64,000 nt of DNA from Pseudoalteromonas sp. SMS1 (GCF_021530565.1 NZ_JAKGBI010000017.1:62001-126000); one strand, 5' to 3'. Shown: positions 27,345 through 36,917, counted from the first letter of the stretch. The notes: generated by a model not told the origin, from the letters alone. Program-made: numbers and translations.

Positions 27345-28550
27345 TTACTTGTTAAAACTGGAATAAGCTTGCTGTACCGAGAGGGCATTCAGCATCGTTT
27401 TTAGTTTGGCTTCAGTTTCTAGCCATTCAGATTTTGGATCGGATGCGGCAACGATGCCTGCACCTGCAAATAAGCGAGCGACCTGTGCTTTGAGTTCACC
27501 ACAGCGGATCACCACTACCCATTCTCCATTCCCGTGTTGATCGCACCAACCAATGATCCCAGAGAAAAGCCCGCGATCATGACCTTCGAGATCGAGGATG
27601 TGCTGATAGGCAGGTTGAGTGGGTTTACCGCACAAGGCGGGTGTTGGGTGTAATTGATTTGCCAGATCCAGAATATGGGTGTCTGGATCTTTTAAATGAC
27701 CAGAGATCACGGTCGATAAATGCCACATGGTCGCTGTACTCAGCAGATCTGGTTCTGCTGGGATCTGTAAATTATCACACACAGGTTCCAATAGCTGCCG
27801 CATATCGTCGATCACGACGGCGTGTTCATACCGATCTTTTTTAGAACTGAATAAAACAGATCGGCGTTGTGCTTCCACTTTTTCGCACCGATCACGCGGG
27901 ATCGAGCCTGCCAAAGGGTTACTGGTCACGGTTTGATCTTGCTTTCTGAGTAATAATTCTGGGCTAACGCCCATTAACACGGCGTCATCTTGTGTTGGAA
28001 AAGCAAAGTGATAACCCGACTGGCTTTGCTGTAAAAGCTGGTTGAGTACATGTTTGCGATTGAGTGGTTTTGAAAACTCTAAGTCAACTTGCTTACTCAA
28101 CACAATTTTTTCTAGCTGCTTGCTGTCGAATAACGACTTTGCGTCTTGAACCGTTTGTTCAAAGTGGCTGCGGTCTTGGAGGTAGCGCACCGCTTGAAGC
28201 GCGTTGTTGGACGTATCTAGCTCGGGAACTTGGGCATTGAGCCATTGGCTAAAAACACTTTTATCCCAACGTGCCACAGTGTTTGGAATGATGAACTGGG
28301 CATTTTGGAGTTTACAAAAAGGAAGTACGCCAAAGGCAATGGCATTGTCACTGTCTCCTTGGTGTTCACGCAATTGTGACTGAAGTTCTTCAACTAAGTA
28401 CTCAGTGTTGGCAATGGGGATATTAAAACGATGTTTGATACCATGACCCAGCAAACAGCTATCGCCAGAGACAAAAAGACAATCCTGATCTAATAAAAAT
28501 TCGCCCAAAGACTGAGCTTGCGCTAAGTTGGATATTTCGCCAGCATGCAT
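27345..28550 (-). CDS. entC: Isochorismate synthase
   Basis: A 401-residue chorismate-utilising enzyme converting chorismate to isochorismate, the first step of dihydroxybenzoate synthesis. Family features: EKIVLSKQVDL near 165, ELLLRKQ and NPLAGSIPRDR in the middle, LHPTPALCGKPTQPA near 300, and the C-terminal GWCDQHGNGEWVVVIRCGE and AGAGIVAASDPKSEW with Mg-binding acids. AAGG precedes the ATG by 8 bases. It is the first gene of the operon; the promoter should lie in the 358-base divergent gap, where no Fur box is obvious. Confidence 0.95.
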   Translation of the reverse strand: MHAGEISNLAQAQSLGEFLLDQDCLFVSGDSCLLGHGIKHRFNIPIANTEYLVEELQSQLREHQGDSDNAIAFGVLPFCKLQNAQFIIPNTVARWDKSVFSQWLNAQVPELDTSNNALQAVRYLQDRSHFEQTVQDAKSLFDSKQLEKIVLSKQVDLEFSKPLNRKHVLNQLLQQSQSGYHFAFPTQDDAVLMGVSPELLLRKQDQTVTSNPLAGSIPRDRCEKVEAQRRSVLFSSKKDRYEHAVVIDDMRQLLEPVCDNLQIPAEPDLLSTATMWHLSTVISGHLKDPDTHILDLANQLHPTPALCGKPTQPAYQHILDLEGHDRGLFSGIIGWCDQHGNGEWVVVIRCGELKAQVARLFAGAGIVAASDPKSEWLETEAKLKTMLNALSVQQAYSSFNK

Positions 28551-28908
28551 AATTTAACCTTTTTGCGTTGTCATACGACTGCTGCAATAAATGCGGTCAG
28601 TCCTCGATGTGTGTTCAAGACGTGTCAATATCAAAAAGATTTAGTGCTACGGACGATTGTTATATTTTGTACATGTGAATGTCGCGACACACAATACTGA
28701 GCAGCCGTAGATTAAACGTCGTATCAGGTGCTGTTTAAGCGGGGTAAAAGGCGATAAGTCTATCTAGAATTGATAGTACGTAATTGACTGAAACCAAATT
28801 GCTTGAAATGGATATGCTGCCCATAAAAGCGCATCAGATTATGAATTTTTTTGCACGGCTCTCGTCCTGTATCTAGTCCTATTCTTAAATAACTAAAAGA
28901 GAAGTAAC
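28551..28908. promoter_or_regulatory. Divergent regulatory region between entC and the ABC exporter
   Basis: 358 bases without a gene. It must hold the promoters of entC (leftward) and the exporter (rightward). A short inverted repeat, CTATC/GATAG, lies near 28760-28777. I see no sequence close to the Fur consensus, unlike the region at 30781, so iron control here may be indirect or use a diverged site. Confidence 0.5.
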
Positions 28909-30534
28909 GTGCTTGCTAATCTAATTCGTGCCACATGGTGGCGCTTTATTGCAACTGCCGCCACCAGCACCTTGTTCGGCCTAACAAGTGTGGCGTTGGT
29001 TGCGCTGATCAATGAAATCATCAATAGCTCGGCGGATGCGCGTTCTGAGCAATTTACCTATTTTGCTATACTGGCAATTACAGGCGTGATTTTACAGCTT
29101 TGTTCAAAGGTCTTTGCCGAGCAACTCACTGAACAAAGTCAGGCAACGGTCAGGAACCAAGTTGCAGAGCATGTTGTTAATGCTGAGTTCAATGATGTCG
29201 AAGCGCAAGGTGCTGGTAAAATAAAGTCTTGTTTGACTGAACATAGCTTACGCGTCTCCGAGTTTTTCCAGCGCTTACCGGGCATATTGACCAATGCAAT
29301 GATTGTGCTAGGTAGCTTTGCTTACATGGCTTGGTTAGATTGGCGTGTGTTTATCTTTGCGGTATTGACCCTGATTGTTGGCTCTGTCGGTTACAGCTTA
29401 GCCAATGCCACGGCATTTAAAAAAGTCACCGAGGCCGCGCGTATTCAGGATACGCTTTATAGCCAATTTGACTCCATTTATGATGGGGCAAAAGAGTTGA
29501 AGTTGCACAAATCTAAACGCCGGATTTTTGTAGAGCAAGTCATCGGCGATACGATTACACGTTTACGTACACGCCGAGTGCAAGGTGCCACAATTTATCA
29601 TTATGCTGCCTCTTGGGGTGGGTTCAGTATTTTTGCATTTATTGGTGGTGCGCTTTACTTCCTTTCTGGACAAGGTAGCGAGGCAACCAAGGTGATGTCT
29701 GGTTTTGCTCTATTGTTCTTATATATGCTTACGCCGTTGGAAGTGATGTTAGCTGCGATTCCCAAAGCGGCAGCGGCAAAAGCATCGGCGAATACCATTA
29801 CTGAAATGACAACTGAAATGCACCGTATTGCACAGACATCTCAAACAGCACTTACGGACTTTGATCACATTGAACTCAAAGCACTCAGTCATGGTTATTA
29901 CCACGAGCAAAGCGATGAAGTCTTTGCATTAACACCGATAGATCTGGCGTTAAATCGAGGGGAAATCATATATTTGGTTGGTGGCAATGGCAGTGGAAAA
30001 ACGACCTTTGCGAAACTTTTATGCGGCTTATACCCTGCCAAAGAAGGGGAGTTGTATGTGGATGGTAAACACATCACTGCGGCACAATTAGACAGTTATC
30101 GCCAACTATTTAGTGCCGTATTCAGTGACTTTCATCTATTTGACAGATTACTTGATTGCCAAGATAAGGTGTTACAAGAAAAGGGCAATGCGCTAATTAA
30201 AAAGCTCAATCTGCATCATAAGGTGGCGATAAAGGAGGGGGCATTCACCACCCAGAAGTTATCTCAAGGGCAGCGCAAGCGTCTAGCACTGGTGGTGACG
30301 TATTTAGAAGATAGGCCATTCTATATCTTTGATGAGTGGGCGGCGGATCAGGATCCGGTATTTAAGGATGTATTCTATAAAGAGCTGCTTCCGGAGCTCA
30401 GTGCTAAAGGGAAAACCATCTTTGTCATCACGCACGACGACAAATACTTCCACCTTGCGGATAGACTGTTACGCATGGAAAATGGTTGTTTAACCGAATG
30501 CACGCATCACCTTGCAGGTAAATTGGTGAGCTAG
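28909..30534 (+). CDS. Cyclic-peptide/siderophore ABC exporter (PvdE/SyrD family)
   Basis: A 541-residue fused ABC transporter: six transmembrane helices over about residues 8-290 and an ATPase domain at the C-terminus with Walker A GGNGSGKTT (about 359-367), signature LSQGQRKRL and Walker B FYIFDEWAADQ, followed by a switch His (VITHDD). It starts with GTG after AGAGAAG. Length and the SQGQRKR signature are typical of the PvdE/SyrD group, which export peptide siderophores or lipopeptides, or their precursors, to the periplasm. Here it would export the newly made siderophore across the inner membrane. It is transcribed away from the entC operon. Confidence 0.93.
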   Translation: MLANLIRATWWRFIATAATSTLFGLTSVALVALINEIINSSADARSEQFTYFAILAITGVILQLCSKVFAEQLTEQSQATVRNQVAEHVVNAEFNDVEAQGAGKIKSCLTEHSLRVSEFFQRLPGILTNAMIVLGSFAYMAWLDWRVFIFAVLTLIVGSVGYSLANATAFKKVTEAARIQDTLYSQFDSIYDGAKELKLHKSKRRIFVEQVIGDTITRLRTRRVQGATIYHYAASWGGFSIFAFIGGALYFLSGQGSEATKVMSGFALLFLYMLTPLEVMLAAIPKAAAAKASANTITEMTTEMHRIAQTSQTALTDFDHIELKALSHGYYHEQSDEVFALTPIDLALNRGEIIYLVGGNGSGKTTFAKLLCGLYPAKEGELYVDGKHITAAQLDSYRQLFSAVFSDFHLFDRLLDCQDKVLQEKGNALIKKLNLHHKVAIKEGAFTTQKLSQGQRKRLALVVTYLEDRPFYIFDEWAADQDPVFKDVFYKELLPELSAKGKTIFVITHDDKYFHLADRLLRMENGCLTECTHHLAGKLVS

Positions 30535-30780
30535 TTTAAGGGTGAGCAGTCACTGACGCAGAGGCGATAACCCATCGTTTCTGTGTCAGCCAGCCTCACT
30601 AAATTATTGTTCTTGTTCTTATAATGCAACTACACAAAACCTTACTTTTCTCTAAGCTTGTTTTCAAATCACTCATTACCTCTGATTTATGTAACTTTTA
30701 TTACTTGTATTTCGATTTTTTGAATAGAAAACAAATAAAAAGAAAATAAACGCTTTCTTAATTATGCAATTAATATGTAC

Positions 30781-30799
30781 AATGATAATGATTATCATT
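30781..30799 (+). promoter_or_regulatory. Fur box
   Basis: A perfect 9-1-9 palindrome, AATGATAATGATTATCATT, containing TGATAATnATTATCA with no mismatch. It lies 26 bases before the GTG start of the second TonB receptor, so Fur with iron would block transcription there. It is the only perfect Fur site I found in the window. Confidence 0.93.
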
Positions 30800-30824
30800 G
30801 TTTATTAATTTTAAGGAGGATGCT

Positions 30825-33194
30825 GTGTCTGCATCATTAGGTCGACTAGGTCGTTTTTCTCCACTTTACTGCGGTGTCGCATTAGCACTGAGTGCACATA
30901 GCGGTGTTGCGCTGAGCGATGAACAGCAAGAATTGGAAAAAATAGTTGTTACCGGGCAGAAAATTGATAGAAGCTTGCAAGAAACGCCCACCAGTGTTGC
31001 TGTGATTACGTCGGCAGCCATGGAGAAGGAGAATATTCAAGACTTCTACGATATTACAATGCGTACACCCAACGTAACGGGTGACGCAAGCACCGGCTAC
31101 CGCATCCGCGGTATCGACTCATACACCATTACCGGTGGTGGTAATGGTGGCCTGGCACGTATCTACGTGGATGGCGCAGCATTGTCTGAAGATATGACCG
31201 CAGCGGGTGCATTCTCAACGTGGGATACACAGCAAGTGGAAATATTACGTGGTCCGCAGTCTACACTGCAGGGTCGCAGTGCGCTTGCGGGTGCTGTCGT
31301 AGTCAAGACACGCGAAGCAGAGCACACACCTTCTGGTAAAGCACGAGTTATCTATGGCCAAAATGGTGAACAACAAGCGGCTATCGCTTTTGGCGGTAGC
31401 CTGATTAAAGATGAGCTGGCGTTTCGTGTCGCTGCTGAGCACAAGCAGCAAGATGGTGAAATCTATAACCCAGTGCTGAACAAAACCATGGATGACAAAG
31501 AAAGTGATTTTGTTCGCGTGAATTTAGCCTACACACCGTCTGCAATGACCGCCTTAACGGCGCGCCTTAGCTATACTAATTTTAGCAGTGAAAATGGCAC
31601 GCTATTTCAATCTAATAGCTCTCCTGATCCAAAATATTCAACAGATGACTTATTTGCCAACAGGTACTTATTCATTAATACGGATGCATACACCGAAAAT
31701 GAGTCGGAGCGATGGGTACTCAATGTGGACTATGATTTGTCTGCACAATGGCAATTAACGTACACCGGGTCATATAGTGACAGCAATTATACGCGGTTGA
31801 ATGACAGTGATTTTGGTATTGCGAAGTCGGATGTGTGGCAACAAACTAATGACGACAAGCGTCGAGGCCACGAACTAAAATTTACGTATTCAGGCGATAA
31901 ATTAAGCGGTATCTTTGGTGCTTTTATTGCAAATGACGATCGCAACATGGAGACTGACTCACAAATTAGTTATGGGTTTGCAGAGACCGGTGTACGTGAT
32001 CAACTCGTTGCGCAATTTACTCAGCTGGGTTTGCCTGCGGAGGCGATGGCTGATCAGGTGATCGGCATTTATCGTGCAGCAGGGGCCGATCCTGTGCTTG
32101 TAAACGGGGCGACAAACCCAATTGAAGAAGTTGAAAACCAAGCTATATTTGGTGACTTCGTGTATCAAATTAATGATCAGTGGTCTGTATTTGGTGGCGC
32201 ACGTTGGGATAAAGAAACGCGTGCTAACTCTTCAGTTGCGAGCCAGACCCTAGCGCCAGAAACGACTTTGCCAGATCCACAAGGCTTTGCACAAAACCCA
32301 TTGATGGTTCAGCTTATCACTGGCGTAAACCAACTGATTGTGGCCAATGCTCAGCGCGCTTCAGGCGTTCAGCCGAGAGCTGAGGAGTCTTTCACAACCT
32401 TCTTACCAAAGATTGGCTCAACACTTCAGTTTAATGACGATATGTCTGTCAGCTTGAGTTATCAAAAAGGCTACCGTTCAGGTGGTTTGGGTGTGAATAC
32501 AACGAGCAACGAAATTTATACCTATGATCCAGAGTATACCCACAACTATGAGCTAAGTTTGCGCAGCACATGGCTGGATGAAACCTTAGTGTTTAATGCC
32601 AATGCATTCTATATCGATTGGCGTGACCAACAGGTGCGTGTGCAGCTGTCAGGTAACTTGTTTGATTTAGAAGTCGTCAATGCGGGTAAGTCTGAAGTAA
32701 AAGGTTTTGAAACCAGCATCGACTATGCATGGTCTGAGAGCGTAAAAGTATTTGCTGGGTTAGGCTATGCAAAAACGGAGATCACAGACTTTGAGTTTAA
32801 TCGCTCAGATGTTGTGACGGGCGATGATTTCGTTGGCCGCGCATTCCCTAAAAGCCCGAATTGGACAGCAAACCTAGGGGTTGATTATGATTCTGGCACG
32901 GGTTGGTTAGCCAATATCAATGTAAACTACCAAGATGGTGCAAAACAGTTTGCTGCACCGGTTTATCAATCCGTGGATGAAAATGGTGATCGCGTCCTCG
33001 ATGATCCTGAAATTCCAGGCCGTACGATTGTAAATGCGCGTGTCGGGTATAAACCTGCTGACTGGGGTGTTTTCCTAACGGTTGATAACCTACTTGACCG
33101 TGAATACATCAATTCACAAGGTAGCCGCCGCTGGAATTATGTTGAGCTTGGCCAGCAAAGGCAAGTCGCATTACAGTTAGAATATAGCTTCTAA
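30825..33194 (+). CDS. TonB-dependent outer membrane receptor, Fur-controlled
   Basis: A 789-residue receptor. The start is taken as GTG 30825, five bases after AAGGAGGA; an upstream TTG frame at 30798 would run through the Fur box. A signal peptide (cleavage near SGVALS-DE) precedes a TonB-box-like LEKIVVTGQ. The plug has QETPTSVAVITSAAM and VEILRGPQSTLQGRSALAGAV, and the barrel ends in LQLEYSF. The sequence is clearly different from the receptor at 20436 and nearer to the large RGPQSTLxGR group of marine TonB receptors. The perfect Fur box and siderophore surroundings point to ferric-siderophore uptake, perhaps of a breakdown product or a foreign siderophore. It converges with the phosphopantetheinyl transferase gene. 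Confidence 0.92.
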   Translation: MSASLGRLGRFSPLYCGVALALSAHSGVALSDEQQELEKIVVTGQKIDRSLQETPTSVAVITSAAMEKENIQDFYDITMRTPNVTGDASTGYRIRGIDSYTITGGGNGGLARIYVDGAALSEDMTAAGAFSTWDTQQVEILRGPQSTLQGRSALAGAVVVKTREAEHTPSGKARVIYGQNGEQQAAIAFGGSLIKDELAFRVAAEHKQQDGEIYNPVLNKTMDDKESDFVRVNLAYTPSAMTALTARLSYTNFSSENGTLFQSNSSPDPKYSTDDLFANRYLFINTDAYTENESERWVLNVDYDLSAQWQLTYTGSYSDSNYTRLNDSDFGIAKSDVWQQTNDDKRRGHELKFTYSGDKLSGIFGAFIANDDRNMETDSQISYGFAETGVRDQLVAQFTQLGLPAEAMADQVIGIYRAAGADPVLVNGATNPIEEVENQAIFGDFVYQINDQWSVFGGARWDKETRANSSVASQTLAPETTLPDPQGFAQNPLMVQLITGVNQLIVANAQRASGVQPRAEESFTTFLPKIGSTLQFNDDMSVSLSYQKGYRSGGLGVNTTSNEIYTYDPEYTHNYELSLRSTWLDETLVFNANAFYIDWRDQQVRVQLSGNLFDLEVVNAGKSEVKGFETSIDYAWSESVKVFAGLGYAKTEITDFEFNRSDVVTGDDFVGRAFPKSPNWTANLGVDYDSGTGWLANINVNYQDGAKQFAAPVYQSVDENGDRVLDDPEIPGRTIVNARVGYKPADWGVFLTVDNLLDREYINSQGSRRWNYVELGQQRQVALQLEYSF

Positions 33195-33200
33195 TGCTCA

Positions 33201-33226
33201 TAAAACGGTGCAATGGCACCGTTTTT
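33201..33226. terminator. Bidirectional terminator between receptor and PPTase
   Basis: A 10-bp perfect stem, AAAACGGTGC (33201-33210) with GCACCGTTTT (33215-33224), 4-base loop, with A/T runs on both sides. It serves the convergent genes on both strands. Confidence 0.88.
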
Positions 33227-33234
33227 TAATGCAT

Positions 33235-33921
33235 TTAACGTTTTAAATGCACACACTCTGTTAAAACCATATTGTGTGCAGATTGATAATACACGGCGAC
33301 CTCTGTGCCTTCAGGTAAGGTGTCATGCAGCGTTTTTGTCAGCACAAAGCGCAATTGGTCGTCGTCACTTTTCACCAGCTTTGCGGCATCAAAACCAAAA
33401 AACGCTTTCACTTGCGCATACAGTGCCTTATAAATACTTTCTTTGGCTGAAAAGACGACTGTTAAGGGCTTTTCATGACGTGCGCGAAGTAGCTCAAAGG
33501 CGGCGTGTTCATCGTCCCTCAATATTTGGTCACGTAACTCTTGTTCTTGTTTGTCCGTCATATTGTGTTCAATATCGATGCCGATGCCTAGTACGTCATC
33601 GCTGTCAGTCACCATGGCCATCGCAATGCCTTTGCTATGCGTAATGGCGCCAGAGGTATTTTCTGGCCATATCGGCGCGCGATCTTCGGCACTTTGAATC
33701 ACAAAATTCGCCATACCTAATGACGTCATCGCGTGAGCTGCGCACACTCTGCCCGCTAAATACTCTGCTTTTCTTTTGGCCACAGCCCGTTTGAGCTTGC
33801 TCGGAAAAGGCTGGTTGAAAAATGCATAGTCAGTATCTTGATATTGGTTTGCATCAAAGGCCGTGCAATGAAAAGAATACGGCAACTTAGGGGTAAAGGG
33901 TGATCGTTCAGTGATGTGCAT
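33235..33921 (-). CDS. 4'-phosphopantetheinyl transferase (EntD-like)
   Basis: A 228-residue enzyme that moves phosphopantetheine from CoA to the Ser of carrier domains. Family motifs in order: RKAEYLAGR, GAITHSKG, GIGIDIEH (Mg-binding Asp and Glu) and FSAKESIYKAL. This is the EntD/Sfp-type arrangement and the length is near that of EntD. A strong AAGGAG lies 6 bases before the ATG. It should activate the five carrier domains in the window (four PCP and the EntB ArCP). It is the only candidate seen for that job here. Confidence 0.93.
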   Translation of the reverse strand: MHITERSPFTPKLPYSFHCTAFDANQYQDTDYAFFNQPFPSKLKRAVAKRKAEYLAGRVCAAHAMTSLGMANFVIQSAEDRAPIWPENTSGAITHSKGIAMAMVTDSDDVLGIGIDIEHNMTDKQEQELRDQILRDDEHAAFELLRARHEKPLTVVFSAKESIYKALYAQVKAFFGFDAAKLVKSDDDQLRFVLTKTLHDTLPEGTEVAVYYQSAHNMVLTECVHLKR

Positions 33922-33998
33922 GAAAAACTCCTTGGCTTAGCCAAGGTAGTGTCTCTGATCCCTCTGCGCTATGCAAGTTCACTAGAGTAAACAGATGG

Positions 33999-34025
33999 TT
34001 ATTTGCCACGTTAAGTGGCAAATAA
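33999..34025 (-). terminator. Hairpin downstream of the small lipoprotein gene
   Basis: A perfect 11-bp stem, TTATTTGCCAC with GTGGCAAATAA, 5-base loop, about 10 bases after the stop at 34036. The T-run that follows on the minus strand is poor, so it may terminate weakly or protect the mRNA end. Confidence 0.5.
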
Positions 34026-34035
34026 CGGGGTAAGA

Positions 34036-34419
34036 TTAATCGGGCTTGTATTCAATACATTGTGCATGACGCAGCGGCACATATTTATCGGCTTTGGAGT
34101 AGTAAAGCACACATAAACGGTCCCTTATTTGTAATTCAAAAGCACTGATTGGCAGCGCAGACAAATCAACCGTCATCATCGCTTGGTCATTACCCAGCTG
34201 GCCGCTAGATATGATCAGTTGTGGTGATTGTGTCAGTACATTATTGGCAAGTACGGGGGGCAATCCCCCCTTTAAAGTCACAATGGCTTGTTGTAACTCA
34301 GACACGATAGAAGGTGAGGTATCACTTAATACCGCAGGCATCGGCTGAGTGTGGGGGCGACTGTGACAAGCACTAACAAGGAGTGCGAGTATCACAGTGA
34401 GCAACCTTGGTTTAGTCAT
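34036..34419 (-). CDS. Small predicted lipoprotein
   Basis: A 127-residue protein starting at ATG 34419 (MTKPRLLTVILALLVSAC) with a clear lipobox, VSAC, so Cys18 is probably lipidated. A longer frame to 34488 runs inside the upstream gene and is rejected. The first eight bases overlap the end of the S41 peptidase gene, implying coupled translation. The mature part has no recognised domain. A linker rich in Pro/Ser is followed by an alternating sheet-like region with a late Cys pair (DRLCVLYY, HAQCIEY). A partner or substrate-related role for the peptidase is possible but only from position. Confidence 0.75.
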   Translation of the reverse strand: MTKPRLLTVILALLVSACHSRPHTQPMPAVLSDTSPSIVSELQQAIVTLKGGLPPVLANNVLTQSPQLIISSGQLGNDQAMMTVDLSALPISAFELQIRDRLCVLYYSKADKYVPLRHAQCIEYKPD

Positions 34420-36031
34420 TGTGTGACTCTTTAACTGGCGTGTAAATCGCACCATGTCGTAACGGTCGATAAGGTACACTAAAGTCATTTACCCTCTCTT
34501 TCGAGGCATTGTCTTGCACTGTCATGCGTGCCACACGCCCAGAACTGACAGGGCAATTCCCCGTGGAAATATGGTGCAACGCTCCGGCTAACATCCCTTC
34601 GCTCAGATCGCCAAGGGATGTACTAAAATCATCTGCAATACGACAACCAGGCACTTTTTCATCTAGGCCCATTTCACCAATCAGCTGGGCATCGGGCGTG
34701 ATAATGAAGCCATCTTCATAGTCGCCAAACCCTTTGTTGTTCGCCGATTTATTTTGAATAGTATAGTACACAGTGCCACAATTTTGCTGCGGTACAAAAC
34801 CATAAGGCTTGCCACGGGTATCAGCACCTATCAAAATCACTTCGACATCAATACCACGTAGTGCATTGATCACACTTTCACTCGCTGAAGCAGTCCCGCT
34901 GGTGGTGAGCATATATACGCGTTTCATATTTGCTGCTGGTAGCTTGTCGTCATTATAAGTTAATGTGCTCCAATTGATGGACTGGTCCACAAACCCAAGA
35001 GGCTCATTTTGTGAACTTAATTTATCGTTGTGAGTTTTAACTGAAAAATTACGGTTGTTGTGCTGATCTCCGGCAATCATATACGCTACTTGAGATGCTT
35101 GAAACACTAAGCCTCCGCCGTTATAGCGCATATCTAAGATTAACTCGTCTAGGTTACCAAATTGATTGAAACCGCTAATTAGCCCTGGTTGTGCACTGGC
35201 GATAAATTGGTTGAATTGCATATAACCGATACGTTTCTCTTCAAAGTCAAACACCTTCGCATTGCGGACAGGTTCCAGCGCTAAGTCGAGGGCGGTTAAA
35301 GAAACTTGTTTTTGATCTCCATTCTGCGCGAGCAGGGTTAACTCCACAGTTTGATTGTTTGCGGGTGAAAAGGCACTGATAATTTGGTTGAACTGAGTGC
35401 TGTTATTGCTATCGAATGTGGCGAAGTCCAAATCTCCTACTTTAAGGAGTCGGTCACCGCGCTCAACACCGGCTTGAGCAGCAGGCGAATTGGCTGTGAT
35501 ATAGGCGACATAAGCCATCCGAGTTTGAGGTATGGTCCAAGTGATACCAAAGCTGGCTGCGACCCCGTCTTGCGATTCTTTTTTAAAGTCTTCGTAGCTC
35601 TCGCTGAAATGGAACTCATCTTTATCACGGCCACTGGCTGTTTTAAGCGGCGTTTTTAGTTGTGCAAAATAGGCAGAGACAGTAGAAAATTGGTTAGGAT
35701 CGTTATCGATAATTTCATCATACCAAAGGTATGTTTCATTACTGAATGATCGTAGCCACATCTTTTCATGCATTGCCGTGCCCGCGGCATCTGGATATGG
35801 TGTATTTTCAAAAGGGTCGATACCAGAGCGCGGAGTGGCACATAAATTAGCAAATTGATTTGATGGCCGGAATTGACCTACTTGCCAAGTCGGGGCGGTT
35901 GTTTGTGGTGTAGGGGGGGTGACAATATTATCATTGTTTGAACCGCCGCCAGAAGAGCCGCCACATCCAGCTAACAAGGTGGTGGTCATTGCTAAACCGA
36001 TAGCAAGGTTGAGTTTGTTCTTGAATCTCAT
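34412..36031 (-). CDS. S41 family (C-terminal processing) peptidase lipoprotein
   Basis: A 539-residue envelope protein with lipobox LAGC (Cys22) and a Gly/Ser/Asn-rich spacer. A PDZ domain lies at about 160-245 (GVERGDRLLKVGDLDF). The peptidase core follows: RIGYMQFNQF, DELILDMRYNGGG, the nucleophile in TSGTASASES and the Lys in TRGKPYGF. This is the Ser/Lys dyad arrangement of tail-specific proteases. GGAACGGGAT precedes the ATG. The C-terminus overlaps the small lipoprotein gene by 8 bases. It is probably anchored in the outer membrane; its substrate is unknown. Confidence 0.9.
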   Translation of the reverse strand: MRFKNKLNLAIGLAMTTTLLAGCGGSSGGGSNNDNIVTPPTPQTTAPTWQVGQFRPSNQFANLCATPRSGIDPFENTPYPDAAGTAMHEKMWLRSFSNETYLWYDEIIDNDPNQFSTVSAYFAQLKTPLKTASGRDKDEFHFSESYEDFKKESQDGVAASFGITWTIPQTRMAYVAYITANSPAAQAGVERGDRLLKVGDLDFATFDSNNSTQFNQIISAFSPANNQTVELTLLAQNGDQKQVSLTALDLALEPVRNAKVFDFEEKRIGYMQFNQFIASAQPGLISGFNQFGNLDELILDMRYNGGGLVFQASQVAYMIAGDQHNNRNFSVKTHNDKLSSQNEPLGFVDQSINWSTLTYNDDKLPAANMKRVYMLTTSGTASASESVINALRGIDVEVILIGADTRGKPYGFVPQQNCGTVYYTIQNKSANNKGFGDYEDGFIITPDAQLIGEMGLDEKVPGCRIADDFSTSLGDLSEGMLAGALHHISTGNCPVSSGRVARMTVQDNASKERVNDFSVPYRPLRHGAIYTPVKESHND

Positions 36032-36232
36032 ATCCCGTTCCTAAAAATTAAAGCACTGGCCGATATAACAAGTAGACCTTACGAACCGATGTGTGCTTTC
36101 AATCTACATCATTAATCTATGTATTATGGGCCCAAATTATCAACTGTTGTGCAAGATTACAATGAAAAAGCGGATACGTGTTCCTATTTTGTTCAATTAT
36201 AATTTTTTTCATTTTGAGCAACCTACCCCTCC

Positions 36233-36853
36233 TTATTTTACCCAGCTTGTGAAGAGTTTTTGCTGACGCTCACTCAGCTTTAGCCCATAGGTTTTTTGCA
36301 TATAAAAATAGGCTTCTGCAATTTGCTTGCGGGCGTAATAAGGTGGTTCTATAACGCGTTGCTTAAAATCGATTTTTACTTCACATGCACCATGTTGATA
36401 AGGCGTGTGTGGGAGTATCCCAAAACGGAAGTTACTGCGGTCGGCATTGATCTCTCCAATGGCGGGCGCAAGGTTATGAATGTCAGCTTCCATTTCACGA
36501 AACTTGGCGCTTACCTTACGACAGTTTTTACGCCCACCTTGTTGCCAACACTGTAATTGATGGCCAAACTCCCATGCGGGTACAATGTGCTCCCACTCGA
36601 TTCTCGTCGCCCGAACATTGGGCTTGCCACTGCGAGTGATAGGTTTTCTGGGTTGATAACCACAGGCGCTCGGATCTGGAATTAGTTTCTTACCCTGCTT
36701 TTTGATTTCACAACCACAGTAAAGCGTCGTGTCATAGGGGTCAATTTGACGAGTTAAATACTTTTTTGCTTTGTAAAAACTGTCGAATGTTTGAGCGTGA
36801 CCACTGGTACTTAACAGCAGTAATATCACGCTCAAAGGTACAATATTGAGCAT
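36233..36853 (-). CDS. Secreted/periplasmic endonuclease I (EndA/Dns family)
   Basis: A 206-residue nuclease with signal peptide (MLNIVPLSVILLLLSTSGHA). The catalytic region EWEHIVPAWEFG (general-base His) and NLAPAIGEINADRSN (Mg-binding Asn) are the marks of endonuclease I. Several Cys (YCGCE, SACGY, QCW, NCR) suggest disulfides. Length and layout match Vibrio Dns and E. coli EndA. ATG 36853 is preferred over GTG 36862 because GGTGAGAGG lies just before it. The enzyme degrades DNA outside the cytoplasm. Confidence 0.93.
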   Translation of the reverse strand: MLNIVPLSVILLLLSTSGHAQTFDSFYKAKKYLTRQIDPYDTTLYCGCEIKKQGKKLIPDPSACGYQPRKPITRSGKPNVRATRIEWEHIVPAWEFGHQLQCWQQGGRKNCRKVSAKFREMEADIHNLAPAIGEINADRSNFRFGILPHTPYQHGACEVKIDFKQRVIEPPYYARKQIAEAYFYMQKTYGLKLSERQQKLFTSWVK

Positions 36854-36917
36854 GCCTCTCACCTAGGGTGGACTTCAGGACTGTGCTCATAATAACGAAC
36901 TTAACGATGTATTGTGA

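Noticed and set aside
30553..30588. Possible terminator after the ABC exporter (TGACGCAGA with TCTGTGTCA)
   Set aside because: The stem has a G-U pair, the loop is long and no T-run follows; not strong enough to list as a terminator.
33213..33644. 143-codon plus-strand ORF opposite the phosphopantetheinyl transferase
   Set aside because: It lies wholly antisense to a gene with clear family motifs, and its own translation is Cys/Arg/His-rich without a domain.
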